A stretch of 64,000 bases of DNA from Aquilaria yunnanensis (GCA_039654915.1 CM077593.1:115375413-115439412); one strand, 5' to 3'. Positions 1 through 11,598 are shown, counted from the stretch's first letter. Made by a program: numbers and translations. Notes: generated by a model not told the origin, from the letters alone.

Positions 1-502
1 AAATAGGGTCGTTTAACGTCAGATTCCCGGGACTGTATCGTTCTCGTTCTTCATGAAAAATGCTCCATAAATCGAGAAGTTCACGTTGCACGGATCCACA
101 AGAATGCGTCTCAAGAGTCAATTGGATATCATCCAATGAGTCCTTACTCAGGCCATTCTTAATGAATCGTATTTTATCTTCTCGATTATCAGAGATCATC
201 CCTAAAGAACGACATTTAGTATTACAGGTCCAGCGTCCGCATTTATGACAGACGCTTAGTCTCCTCGCTCTTCGCTTTTTGGCATAAGAGCTTTTGCCTA
301 CACCAGGCATGTGAGACACAAATGCCTCTGGGATTTCACCTGCCAGACGAACCTTAGCTTCAACTAACTACCGCACATCTTCAGGGATTCCTTTATGCAT
401 CAGAGCTCTTAATCGTTCACAGCGAACTTGGTAGATCTTTTTGAGGATGTTCATTGGGAGAGAAGGAAAATATTTTCGCAAGGCAGAAAAAGTAGGATCC
501 AT
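1..502 (-). pseudogene. Virus-like Arg/Cys-rich nucleic-acid-binding protein ORF behind Ogre pol
   Basis: One minus-strand frame stays open from an ATG at 502 to the window edge (166 codons) except for a single TAG at 368-370. About 30 codons after that stop, a basic block (KKRRARR, about 262-282) is followed at once by a zinc-finger-like CX2CX4CX3C cluster (about 219-258), then a charged helical stretch. A Ser-Tyr-Ala lead, an Arg/Lys block and a Cys cluster in this order is the layout of the small nucleic-acid-binding proteins of Betaflexiviridae (carla-, viti- and pruneviruses), several of which suppress RNA silencing. That family link is my recognition from memory, not a search. The ORF lies about 1.3 kb downstream of pol, where Tat elements are known to carry extra ORFs. 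It could be an element ORF, an endogenous viral fragment, or a zinc-finger protein alike by chance. The start at 502 is chosen because it is the first ATG in frame; 454 is an alternative. Confidence 0.45.
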
Positions 503-1790
503 TTTCTAGGAGAAAGTAAAAGAAAGGAGGGTGGAAATGATCAGTTATTATGGGCAACTGAGAGAACCGACTTGAGAGTCACGGAGTACCGTATCCGCCG
601 CTTAACCGGAAAAGTGAATCCTACTTTATTTTGATGTGATAGATATTCCATCCAGCTGACGTCGATTCAGTCCTTGATTATTGAATCCATTGTCCGCTTT
701 TGACAAATTTTCAACGACAATATTTCTTGATGTCTGCCTTATCTTTGACGATAGTTATAACTCATCTTGGATGCTGCTAAGCTGGCATCAATTCTGTTCT
801 TTTAGGTGTAGCCTCAATTGCCAAGCTTTTGACGATATTGTATGCTTTATCCTTGGATTCCTGATGGGGCTGGGTCCAGCGTATTAGCTATGCGTCCAAT
901 TAGTAAGAGCTGATGTCATTAAGATCTCAGCTTATACTGCTGCAATCATGCTGCGGACATGCTTTTCATTTGATCCCTGTTATGTAAAAGCCATGCATGC
1001 ATGATGTGAAATGCATGAATGCAAGGCATGTGTAACTGATGTTTTTTTTTTAATCTAGCTCTTCATGTCTTTGCTTTACTTTACTGGATCTTCTTTGTGA
1101 TTTCCTTCTCGGACTATTATTGAATCTCTTTATGCTTTCCAGCTGTTGTCCATTGTCTCAAAAGCCCAACTCTGTTCAAAAATCCTCTTTCCTTGCCTTA
1201 TTTTTGAATTTTGACCTCAATTTTCTTTAATGCCCGCCTCATATTTTATGCTTCTCTGGATAATTGTCCCTGTTGAAATATTCGTGAGCATGATTCTTTC
1301 CTGCTGACATAGACATGTTAAGACTTCTGAAATGATCATTCAGGCTACCACCAAGGCTATCTCCCAAAGATTTGTTACTCATTCTTCTTTGTTAGCCTAT
1401 GTTCTGTGCTGCTCGCAAAGCAGGACCTCAATCTTACCTGTTTTAATTCACAAAGCTTATCAAAGTAATCTACGGTCTTTGTTTTTTTCTAAGTTTTAAT
1501 TATTACTATTCTTCCTTCAAAAGTCACAATTTATTGCACACTTAAGGCTAGTAGGAATGTGAGATTTGAAGGAAAAGAACTGGATAGAAGCGACTTTAGC
1601 ATTTTGAACGTGAGAATCTAAGGTAAGTTAAAGAGAATTGGCTTTTATTTATGGGTAAAAGAATATGAAAATCTTGGGTACAGATAGATAATGAAAGTGT
1701 AAGGGAAGAAAACTCTGTTTGACAACTTTGATCAAATAAACTTTGGTAACCCTGTATCCACTTCTCCCCTTCTGTTCGAAAATTTCTTCA
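503..1790 (-). other. Non-coding stretch between Ogre pol and the virus-like ORF
   Basis: No convincing coding frame on either strand. It is moderately AT-rich, with ATGCATG-type short repeats near 990-1030 that recur in the ORF1-gag spacer near 8830-8850. No LTR end (TG/CA with a polypurine tract) is visible, so it is probably element-internal 3' sequence. Confidence 0.5.
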
Positions 1791-4700
1791 TTATGCAAAG
1801 TATTTCTTTACTGCATCCGAATTTACTGGCTTCGGTAATTCTCGTCCATCCATTTCTGTCAGAATTAGTGCCCCTCCTGAAAATGCTTTCTTCACGACAT
1901 ATGGCCCGTCATAATTTGGTGTCCATTTTCCTCTTGAATCATGTTGCATGGGTAAAATTTTCTTGAGCACTATGTCACCTTCATGAAATTGTCGTGGGCG
2001 AACCTTTTTGTTGTAAGCACGAATCATCCTTCTTTGATAAAGTTGCCCATGGCAGAGGGCTATCATTCTTCTTTCATCAATTAGATTTAATTGCTCGTAT
2101 CTAGCTTTGACCCATTCTGCTTCTCCTAATTGAGTATCCATTAGTACCCTTAATGAAGGAATTTCAACTTCGATAGGCAATACAGCCTCCATACCGTATA
2201 CCAGAGAAAAAGGTGTTGCTCCAGTAGAAGTACGGGTAGAAGTTCTTTAAGCATGCAGTGCAAAAGGTAACATCTCATGCCAGTCCTTGTAAGTGACGAT
2301 CATCTTTTCAACAATTCTCTTGATATTTTTATTGGCCGCTTCTACTGCACCATTCATCATCGGTCGATAAGGTGCTGAATTGAGATGCTTGATTTTGAAT
2401 TGCCGGCACAAAGTCTGCATCATTGCATTATTCAGGTTCGTGGCATTGTCTGAGATGATACACTCTGGCGGTCCATAGCGACAAATGATTTCTTTCTTAA
2501 TGAACCGGCATACCACCTTTTGAGTTACGCTTGCATAAGACACAGCTTCTACCCATTTAGTAAAGTAGCCAATTGCAACTAGGATGAATTTGTGACCATT
2601 GGAAGCTTTAGGGGTAATCGCTCCAATAACATCGATTCCCCACATGGCAAAAGGCCAAGGTATTGCTGTTACATTAAGAGGAACAGGTGGAGATTGGATC
2701 TTGTTGGCATATATTTGGCATTTGTGACATTTTCTTACGTGATTGACGCAATCACTTTCCAATGTGAGCCAATAGTAACCAGCCCTCATTATTTGTCTTG
2801 CCATGGTATGACCACTAGTGTGTGCTCCACATATTCCAGAATGAACTTCTTCCATGATCTTTCGTGCTTCATGAGTATCTACACAGTGAAGTAGCATCGA
2901 GTCTGGGGTTTTCTTGTAAAGTATGTCTAGGTTTAAAAGAAAACCCATTGACAATCTTCGTAGAAATTTCTTGTCATTTTCTGATACTTCTGGTGGATAT
3001 ACTCTTTCTTGGAGGTATTTCTTGATATCGTGATACCAAGGCTTTCCATCCAATTCTTCTTCGATGCTCATGCAATAAGCTGGAGAATCTATTATTCTCA
3101 TCTCGAACACAGGAGTATGCTCGGGGTCACTGATCTTGTACATAACAGCCAAAGTAGCTAAAGCATCCGGTATTTGATTATCTTCCCTTGGAAGATGATG
3201 GAAGCTTATACTGTTGAATTTTCGAGCCAAGTCTAGTATGAGCTTTTGGTAAGGGATCAATTTTGAATCCCTTGTCTCCCATTCTCCGTTGATTTGATAT
3301 ATGACTAATGCGGAATCCCCATAAACTCGGAGATCTCGCACTTTCAATTCCAGTGCCATTTGGAGTCCCATAGCACATGCCTCATACTCTACTATATTGT
3401 TGGTACAAGGAAATGTAATTTTTGCTGTAAGAGGGAATTGCTCTCCACTTGGAGAGATGAGTATGGCTCCAATCCCTTGTCCCAAAGCATTAGATGCTCC
3501 ATCGAATGCCATTTTCCATGTTTCATCATCTTTAGAGACTTCTTGTTCTATTGTCATTATATCTCCATCAGGAAACTCCATTTTCATTGGCTCATAATCA
3601 TCCAATGCTCTATCAGCCAGATATTCAGCAATTACACTCCCTTTTATAGCCTTTTGGGTGACATACTGTATGTCGTATTCAGACAACAGCATTTGCCATT
3701 TTGCGATCCTGCCTGATAAAGCTGGTTTTTCAAAAATGTACTTAATGGGATCAGTCTTAGAGATTAGCAATGTGGTGTTGTTGAGCATGTAGTGTCGTAG
3801 TCGGTGTGCTACCCATGCAAGGGCACAACAGGACTTTTCTACTATTGAGTATTTCGCTTCATATGTGGTAAGCTTCTTGCTCAAATAGTAAATTGCATGC
3901 TCTTTCTTGCCTGTCTCATCACGTTGACCTAATACGGATCCTAATGAAGAATCCTGTATGGATAAATATAGAATCAACGATTCTCCAGATCGGGGTGGTA
4001 CCAAGACTGGTGGATTTGATAGATATTGCTTGATTTTCTCGAATGCTTCTTGGCATTCGTTATTCCACTCGATCGGATTGTTCTTCTTCAGTGATTTGAA
4101 AAGAGGTTCACACTTGGATGTCAATTGTGAAATGAACCTTGCTATGAAGTTGATTCTGCCCAGAAAACTTCTTACTTGTTTTGGAGTCTTCGGGGGTTGC
4201 ATTTCTTGTATTGCTTTGACTTTACTCGGGTCAACTCGAATCCCATCCTTGCTGACCATGAAACCCAATAACTTTCCTGAAGAGGCTCCAAAAATACATT
4301 TGGCAGGATTCAACTTCAGTTGATATTTGCGAAGTCTATCGAATAGTTTTCTTAGCACTTTTAGATGCCCCTTAGCAGTGAAAGTTTTGGCGATCATGTC
4401 GTCTACATATACTTCAATTTCTTTATGCATCATGTCATGGAATAATGCAACCATGGCTCTTTGATATGTAGCACCAGCATTCTTTAACCCAAAAGGCATC
4501 ACCTTGTAGTAGAAGGTACCCCAAAGGGTTATAAAGGCAGTTTTTATCATATCATCTGGATCAAGTTTGATTTGATTGTATCCAGAGAAGCCATCCATGA
4601 AGGAAAAATAGGAGTTTCCTGCGGTATTATCCACCAGCGTATCAATGTGAGGAAGTGGGAAGTTATCTTTAGGACTGGCTTCGTTCAATGGTCGGTAGTC

Positions 4701-5220
4701 CTGACAAACTCTTAGTTTCCCGCTTTCTTTCTTTTCGACTGGAACAACGTTAACCACCCATTCTGTATATTCAGCGACCCCAAGGAATCCTGCATCCCAC
4801 AGCTTTCGAATCTCATCTTTCACTCTTAAGATTAGATCCGGCTTTAATCTTCGTAACTTTTGTCTGACAGGCTTTGCCCCAGGTTTCAAGGGTATTTTGT
4901 GTAGTACTATGTCTGAGCTTAAGCCAGGCATATCTTGGTATGACCAAGCAAACACATCCACATATTCTTTCAATAAATGGACTAATTCTTCTTTTTCTTC
5001 AGGAGGGAATAAAGTGCCAATCTTGACTTCTTTTACATCCTGACTGTCTCCCAGGTTGAATACCTCAGTTGGTTCTTGACTTGTTGCCCTTTCTTTTTCA
5101 TCTCGCTCAATCATTTTTAATAGCTCAGGAGATACTTGAAGATCTTCGTCATCCGAGTCGGTAGTGTTTACAGGATTATCAAAGTTCATTCTTTCATTGT
5201 CATCAAAGAGAGTTTTGGGT
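1791..5220 (-). pseudogene. pol: Ogre-type pol: reverse transcriptase, two RNase H modules, integrase
   Basis: One frame from the predicted splice acceptor at 5220 to a stop at 1791, broken only by TAA at 2247-2249. Domains in order: reverse transcriptase with the YVDD catalytic motif at about 4396-4407; connection and RNase H; a second, archaeal-type RNase H starting near 3515 (DGAS motif) and including a GDS motif; integrase with an HHCC zinc-binding region near 2750-2850, first catalytic Asp in WGID near 2640, second Asp in SDN, and Glu in the NGAVE stretch. The second RNase H is diagnostic of the Tat lineage. The product would copy element RNA into DNA and integrate it in the nucleus. The stop falls between the integrase core and the C-terminal domain, and a one-base change from a tyrosine codon explains it. 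If unspliced, the first Met is at 5189. Confidence 0.9.
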
Positions 5221-5418
5221 CTGCATTATCCAGAGAGAAAAGAAAGAGAAGAAAAAAAAATGGCACGAATGAGATGGATGCAAACTGGTACTTTATTTAC
5301 AATGTGCATAAATCACAACTTTATTGGAATAAAAAGCAATAACTAAAAGGTTCACTTAAACAAAGACTACACCCTATTGATTGAACCTTTCTTTAGGAGG
5401 TTTTTACTATTAGATTAC
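5221..5418 (-). other. Predicted retrotransposon intron between protease and reverse transcriptase
   Basis: On the minus strand the gag-protease frame meets TAA at 5415-5417, one base after a GT donor (GTAATC, from 5418). An acceptor ending TAATGCAG lies at 5221. Removing these 198 nt fuses gag-protease to pol in frame, deletes the stop and adds a short acidic linker before the Met at 5189. Ogre elements are known for an intron at this position, used to set the ratio of Gag-Pro to full polyprotein. The splice sites are predicted from sequence only. Confidence 0.65.
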
Positions 5419-8400
5419 TTTGGAAAGCTTTCGATTATAACAGGCAGTTCTATCGCCTCCCAATTGTTCAGCACATCCCGTGGGCCACAAGGTTGAACAA
5501 GCTTCTCCTCTTCAGGTGAATCGCTGATGATTGCCTGAATAGAAAGACTTTCAAAAGACTTGTTGATGTTGATAGTCAGCTTGCCTTCATTGTCATTTTT
5601 TGGAATGAGACCACCACTCACGAACGTTTCGGTGATTTCAGGGATATCCAGATTTCTTTCCTGGAGAGGATGCCCTGTTAATCGTGCAATCCTCTTTTCT
5701 CTCTTTTCAGCTATTGCCTTCATTTTATCATGTCTTGTCGGTGTGAAGCCTAGGCCGTATTTCCCTTCATTTGTGGTGATTTTCAATGGTTCTGTGATTC
5801 CTTGTAAATCTTGTCCCAGTCCTAACCCCGGTGAGTATCCTCCTTTTATCATGAGTTTGGCAACCATGCGACTTGTTTTAGAGATGCTAGGAATGGGTTC
5901 TTCTCCATATTCGCTGACATAAGCAGCATTGACAATCTCAAAAGACCTGAAGGAGCAATCAGGTATATTTTCATTGACTTCGACATATTGAGCATCCGCA
6001 GGTCTTGATAGCAGGATGTCTTCTTCAGCGAAGACCGTGATTATCTTTCCTTCAATAATGAATTTCATTTTCTGGTGTAATGAAGAAGGAATTGCTCCGG
6101 CCATATGGATCCATGGTCTTCCCAGCAGGCAGGTATAAGATGGACAAATATCCATGACTTGGAATGTGATGTGGAAAAGACAGGGACCAATCCCTATTGG
6201 TAGCTCTATTTCTCCAACAACATCTCTCTTCGTTCCGTCAAATGCTCGAACAACAATATGACTGTTGTTGAGGTATGATGGGTCTAAACCAATCTTATGT
6301 AAGGTTTCGAGTGGCATTACATTTAGAGCTGACCCATTGTCGATAAGAACTCTGGCCATAATCCGATCTTTGTATTTAATCGAAATATGCAGAGCCTTAG
6401 AGTGACCTCTTCCTTCTGCTGGTATCTCATCGTCAGTGAATGTGATGAGATTTTGTGCCGTGATGTTGTTGACAAGGTGGTCAAAGTTGTTCACGGAGAT
6501 ATCTTGTTCAACATAAGCCTTATTCAGGACTTTGAGAAGAGCTTCTCGATGGGCATCAGAACTTAAGAGTAATGAAAGTATGGAGATCTTTGCTGGCAGA
6601 CGGTTCAACTGCTCCACGATACTGTATTCACTTTGCTTTATGAGTTTGAGAAACTCAGTAGCTTGTTCATCTGTTACTGCTCGAGGCATCTCTTGCTCTT
6701 TAGATGTGTTAATAGGTCCATTTGCTGGATCCGTAACATTTTTCTCTTGTTGGAGCTTGTTCATTTGCTCGGGAGAATAACACCGACCGCTTCTAGTCAT
6801 GCCCCCAACTTCTAACGGAGTTGATGTGATGTTAGAAGTATAGCCATAGTTCCATGGAACAGTTTTATCTGATTTGTACGGGAATGGCTTTGGAACTTGA
6901 ATTCTTAAAGGCTTGAGAGCAGATTTTGAGATTGGAATGACTAGTGGTCTTGGCATGATATTGACTTCTTGTTCTTTAATTATCACATTCACGTCATCCT
7001 CTTTATCTGACATAAAAACGATGATTTGGGAGGAGTCCATGAGACTTTGTAGACTTTTACGGAATTCTGGGCATTCTTGGATAGAATGACTCTTACTGTT
7101 ATGAAAGTTGCACCACTCCTCATCCTCGACTTCTTTATTTCCAGAAGACTTTCCTATGATAATCCCTTCTTTCACAAGGCATGAATATACATGCTTAAGA
7201 GGGGTTATGATATCATTGACTGTTTTCTTCATCGGCCAGTATTCTTCCATCATATTGACTGGTTTGGCTTGATGAGGAGGCAATGGATTATGAGTGACGT
7301 TTGGTTCATCGGAAAAGTCCAACCACTTTGACTCAATTAATTGTTGGACTATACGCTTCAATGCTATGCAATTTTCCAGTCCGTGGCCCACGGTACCATC
7401 ATGATATGGGCAATTTATGTTAGGGTCATACCACCTTGGATACGGGGGTTCCAATGGCCTTGTAGGAATTGGGCGAATAAGTTGACTTTCGATGAGTTTT
7501 GGATACAGCTCAGTATAAGTCATGGGAATTGGTGCGAAGATTTCTCTTGGTCTTGGTGCAGGTACTGGAGGAGTTGGAACAGGTGGCCGTAACTGATTAG
7601 GTCTGTTGGGAGGATAATTGTTGGGTCTATTGGGAAGATAATCATTGGGCCTATTGGGAGGATAATCATTGGGCCTATTGGTAGGGTAATAATTGGGCTT
7701 ATTGGCAGAATAGGATAGGCGAGGTCCGGTGGCCACAGTACCCACGAAGGGAATCCCTCTTCCTCTTCCTATTTGTTGTATTTCTTCATCTTTTCTTCTG
7801 GAAGGTCCTCCTCTTTTCATAGGATCGCTAAAGGATTCAGTAATCTTCCCAGTCCTGATACCATGCTCGATCCTTTCTCCAGACATTACTACGTCGGAGA
7901 AGTTAGTTGCCGCATTGCCAATAAGTTTGTCATAATATGGGTATTTCAGTGTCTGGACAAACAAAGTGACCATTTCTCTTTCTGTCATGGGTGGCTGAAC
8001 CTGTGCAGCTAAGTCCCTCCACCGCTGCGCATATTCCTTGAAAGTTTCTGGCTTTTTCTTCTCCATGTTTTGGAGAGTTTGGCGATCCGGAGCCAAGTCC
8101 ATAACGTGTTTATAGTTGCCGATGAAGGCCTGAGCAAGGTCATTCTAAGTTTTTATGTTCCTTGGACCTTGGCTTAGATACCACTGTAATGCTGATTTTG
8201 TGAGACTTTCCTGAAAAAGTGCGATCCACACCTTTTCATCTTTTGTGAGTGGTTGTAGTCTCCTTAGGAACAATGTGATGTGAGTGATGGGATCACTCGT
8301 TCCATCGTATTTCACGAAATCTGGCACCTTAAAATCTGAAGGGATTACGACGTCTGGCACTAAGTAGAGGTCATCCACCGAGAGAGATCCGAATATAGTG

Positions 8401-8726
8401 CCTCCTTCAATGGCTCGCAGTCGCTTTTCTATTGTTTCGAGTTTTTGAGATTCTGCTTCTTATTTTGGTAATGTCTTCTTCTCTTCCTGTACAGTGTCTT
8501 GTTTCAGGTGAACACTAGCAGACGGTCCTGATTCTTGAAACAGGTTTTCTTGGACTGAGACTCGTTGCGGGGTGAATCCCGGGGGATAAGTGGGATCTTG
8601 TACTTCTTTGATGGGGACTTGAGTTGCTTTCCCTTTGATTAATTCCATCAATTGTCTCATCTGTTCTGACATACTTTCAATCTTGGACTCCATCTCCATG
8701 AGACGTCCTTCGGCTTGTTCTGCCAT
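5419..8726 (-). pseudogene. gag-pro: Ogre-type gag-protease with G-patch-like tail
   Basis: One frame from Met at 8726 to the predicted donor, interrupted by TAA at 8460-8462 and TAG at 8145-8147; reading resumes in the same frame after each. An N-terminal coiled coil (about 8640-8720) precedes the retrotransposon Gag core (about 7880-8380). Next is a striking Asn/Pro/Arg-rich tandem repeat (about 7590-7700, NRPN-Y units) and a Cys/His-containing segment near 7380-7420. The aspartic protease has its DNGS active site near 6330-6345. Near 5790-5870 a Gly-rich stretch (GYSPGLGLGQ, then GKYGLGF) matches a G-patch, a nucleic-acid-binding motif also found next to some retroviral proteases. Both stops fit single C-to-T or G-to-A changes from Gln and Trp codons. 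Confidence 0.85.
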
Positions 8727-9113
8727 TAATCTTGTTTGGAGTCGAGTTGAATATCGGTGTTGAGGTCCAATTTTACCCCTTTTAAAGGAATATTTATTTT
8801 ATTAGATTCTATGTGTGTATGATTGATGTGATGGATGCATGCATGAATATTGTAAATACTTGGTGAAAGAAGAACTATAATGGAATTTCTCAATTACATT
8901 CAGCAAAAGGTTTGTTTAAAAGAAACGACCCAAAGTACAATACTGCTTTCTGGCCTTAGATATGAACTCCATCATTCTTTGAACATTTACTGATGGAGTA
9001 GGACAGCTCAGTTCTTCTAACTCCTTGGCTTCTTCGCCCATTAGTTGGGCTTGTTCTGTAACTTTTCTGACTTCTACCAAAAATGTTTGCAATTGATCTT
9101 GAGAAAATCTGTA
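8727..9113 (-). other. Spacer between ORF1 and gag
   Basis: No coding frame is supported. It is AT-rich with ATGCATG-like short repeats near 8830-8850. It separates the ORF1 stop from the gag start, so gag needs a separate initiation, a spliced RNA or reinitiation. Confidence 0.5.
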
Positions 9114-10610
9114 TTAATCTTCCCAGTATCTGACTCTCATCTCTTTTTGATCGGTTTCATCAACCAATTCGGAGATGACTTGTTTTTGGTATTCAACTTT
9201 CTCTTCGAGGAGTTGTGTTTTGTGACCGAGCTGTTGCATGTCAAGGAGCATCCTCTTGTTCTTCTCCTTTTCTTCCTCTAGTTCTTTCTCCAACTCTCTT
9301 TTCGCCAATTTTCTGATGACCTCTTCAGATAGAACTATTCCTTCCTTCCGGTTATTTCTCCATTCATAATAAGCAGTGGGAGAAATAATAGGCCCCGACT
9401 TCAATATGAAAATTCTTTTCCACGCAACTGAAATACCCATTGCGAGCTTATTTGAATTTGGATCTTCGTGTGAAAATTCCAACTTACTCAGATTATGCGT
9501 CATGGGTATAAATTGCATGGACCCAAATTGTTTTCGTACTTGAGCTGGGGCATAACTTGTTCCTCCCCATATACCTAAGAGAGGAACCCACGGGCAATTG
9601 CCGCAACGGTAGACAACGCGGGTGGAGGTAGACCAGGGGGCTCTCCATTCAATTTGGAATTCGGTGATGTTCTTGAAATAATCAACCCATGCTTCCTTGC
9701 TGTCGTGATGAATGGTTTCACTTTTCAAAAAGGCTTCGATTGGGATGAAGTCCTTTGAAAAGCGATTTCCAAAATGTTGCTTCTCACAAGGAAGGTGGCT
9801 TTTGATCCAAATGTTGAGGAGATGTGAACATCCTATGAATTTGCCCCCTCTTTGGCGACAAAAGTTTAATGCCCTGATAGTTTCACATAATATTACTGAG
9901 GTCGGATTTATTTGAGCATTGCAGATTTGCTCAAATAGTGTAATGATGTCTCCTTCAATGAATCCGACGATTCTTGGGAAGACTACCAGGCCATATATCG
10001 CCAAGGCGAAAAGCTTGCGTCGTTGATTTTTCTGAGGGAGAACGTGACTTAATTGTTTTAAGTCGATCCAACTGATAAATTTTCGAGATCCTTTTGTTGC
10101 AAACTTGGTTTGAAGACTGGAAGCTGGCATATCCAATAATTTTGCTAGGGCTCGATGAGGCTCCGTTCTTCTATCATGTTGATAAGTCTCGATTGGATAG
10201 TCGGAGGACCAACCCAAGAGGCTGTTGTATTCTTCAATGGTTGGAACCAGATCCATCTTATCGAAAGAAAAGCATCGATAAAATGGATCCCAAAATTGTA
10301 TTAGAGCCCGGACAAGTGATGCATCAACGGTAACCTTTAGTAGGCAAGTGATGTGACCATATTTTGCCGTAAAAGCTTCCCGATCAGCAGAATTCCAACT
10401 ATTCCAGACTTGCAATAATTCCGTGGTGTCGTTCTGATTTATCCGGACCGATACCTGGTCCTTAAGCTGTACGTGAGAATGGGATGTCAGAGCATCTCCG
10501 TGAAGCTTTTGAGCCGTTTCGGAATATTCCATAGCTTCAGGCTGAGTTTCGATTACCGTGTCATTCCATGATCCAGTAACAGCCGTGGGAAGATAATCGA
10601 GAATATCCAT
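9114..10610 (-). CDS. Ogre/Tat ORF1 protein, plant-specific, unknown function
   Basis: An uninterrupted 498-codon frame lying between the primer-binding site and gag, as in Ogre elements. Residues about 90-150 carry a run with an FWDP-YRCF core and an EEY-LL motif, which I recognise as the plant-specific domain of uncharacterised function (DUF7745-like) often annotated near gypsy elements. The last 70 residues form a strong coiled coil rich in Glu, Lys and Leu, which suggests oligomerisation. No catalytic motif is evident. It is intact although gag and pol are not, which could mean selection or simply chance. The Met at 10610 is the first in frame, about 600 nt after the primer-binding site. 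Confidence 0.75.
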   Translation of the reverse strand: MDILDYLPTAVTGSWNDTVIETQPEAMEYSETAQKLHGDALTSHSHVQLKDQVSVRINQNDTTELLQVWNSWNSADREAFTAKYGHITCLLKVTVDASLVRALIQFWDPFYRCFSFDKMDLVPTIEEYNSLLGWSSDYPIETYQHDRRTEPHRALAKLLDMPASSLQTKFATKGSRKFISWIDLKQLSHVLPQKNQRRKLFALAIYGLVVFPRIVGFIEGDIITLFEQICNAQINPTSVILCETIRALNFCRQRGGKFIGCSHLLNIWIKSHLPCEKQHFGNRFSKDFIPIEAFLKSETIHHDSKEAWVDYFKNITEFQIEWRAPWSTSTRVVYRCGNCPWVPLLGIWGGTSYAPAQVRKQFGSMQFIPMTHNLSKLEFSHEDPNSNKLAMGISVAWKRIFILKSGPIISPTAYYEWRNNRKEGIVLSEEVIRKLAKRELEKELEEEKEKNKRMLLDMQQLGHKTQLLEEKVEYQKQVISELVDETDQKEMRVRYWED

Positions 10611-11214
10611 GATAATAGTTCTTTCACCAAATACTTATCTTTAATGATGAAATGTATATGCCGGAAAAATAAGGAAAAATAGAGTTAGTAAAAAAAATAA
10701 CACATAGGATCATACAAACATATAGATAAAACAAAACCTATGGAAATGGGAACCGAGGTATGGGAAATTCTTAATGGCTGGTTCTAAGGTAGAGTAAGGA
10801 ATTCTACATGCAGAAGGTGGTTTATCAAAAAGGCAAGGGATAGTTCCCGAATCCCGTCACTGAATCATAGTGACGGCCCGATTCCTTACCCTCTAGGGTT
10901 TATGTAAGGAATGGATTAATTCGAGTCGTAGCTTTTCGTGGGCCCATGCAGAGACTAACCGTCTCAGAAGGCAATACACTACTTTGCTACTTTGAAACCG
11001 GTGAAGGCTTGGAGACCGTGGCCTCACAAGGACAGCAACACCAATTCCGCTTAGAAAGAATCGTGTTTGATTTAAGGAAGCTCGGGTATAGAGCTTCATT
11101 TTGTGAATGCGTTATGCATGTTTACTTAAGTAAATATAATATATAAATCCACATAATAGTAAAGCAAAGTAAATCAAAACAAATCAACTTTAGGCTCGAC
11201 TCACTAACGTCGAA
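10611..11214 (-). other. Ogre 5' leader
   Basis: Non-coding sequence between the primer-binding site and ORF1. There is an A-rich patch near 10640-10720 and a GC-balanced patch near 10840-11090, with only short meaningless frames. It probably includes the packaging signal, which cannot be located by eye. Confidence 0.5.
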
Positions 11215-11232
11215 TCCCCAGTGGAGTCGCCA
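11215..11232 (-). promoter_or_regulatory. Primer-binding site of the Ogre-type element
   Basis: Three bases inside the LTR edge, the minus strand reads TGGCGACTCCACTGGGGA. It begins with the TGG that pairs with a tRNA CCA end. Ogre elements typically use a tRNA-Arg primer; the match to a specific tRNA was not tested. Confidence 0.75.
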
Positions 11233-11520
11233 AGCTGTGGCAACGTGCGGATCGTTTTCGAGAGTCGCCACCAATCAGTTTTCTTAGGTCGATTGGTCAC
11301 CTTAAAATTGGTCTGCGAGAGTTCGGGGATCGGGAGTACGGTTACGTTAAAACAACTTTGTTAAAACGCCCAAAAATTGGCACCTTAGTTGATTTTAATT
11401 TTGTTTTGCTTTGCTTTTAAATAATTCTTAGTTAATTTTCAAAATTAGAAATTTTAACTGGATTAGTCGAAATGTGGATTTTTAAATTAATTAATTTGTA
11501 TGAAATTTTATACTTTCGAA

Positions 11521-11598
11521 CCATGGACTCTGCCGAGTCATTTGGACACGGAAGATTTGATTCCGAACCATGGACTCTGCCGAGTCATTTGGACACGG
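11521..11598 (-). repeat. Two 31-nt LTR hairpins, GACTC/GAGTC stem
   Basis: Identical 31-nt units at 11521-11551 and 11568-11598. Each has an inner stem GACTC-TGCC-GAGTC and an outer CCATG/CACGG pairing that becomes a full helix with one G-U pair on the transcribed strand. Both recur in the second LTR at 62362-62392 and 62410-62440. Confidence 0.7.
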
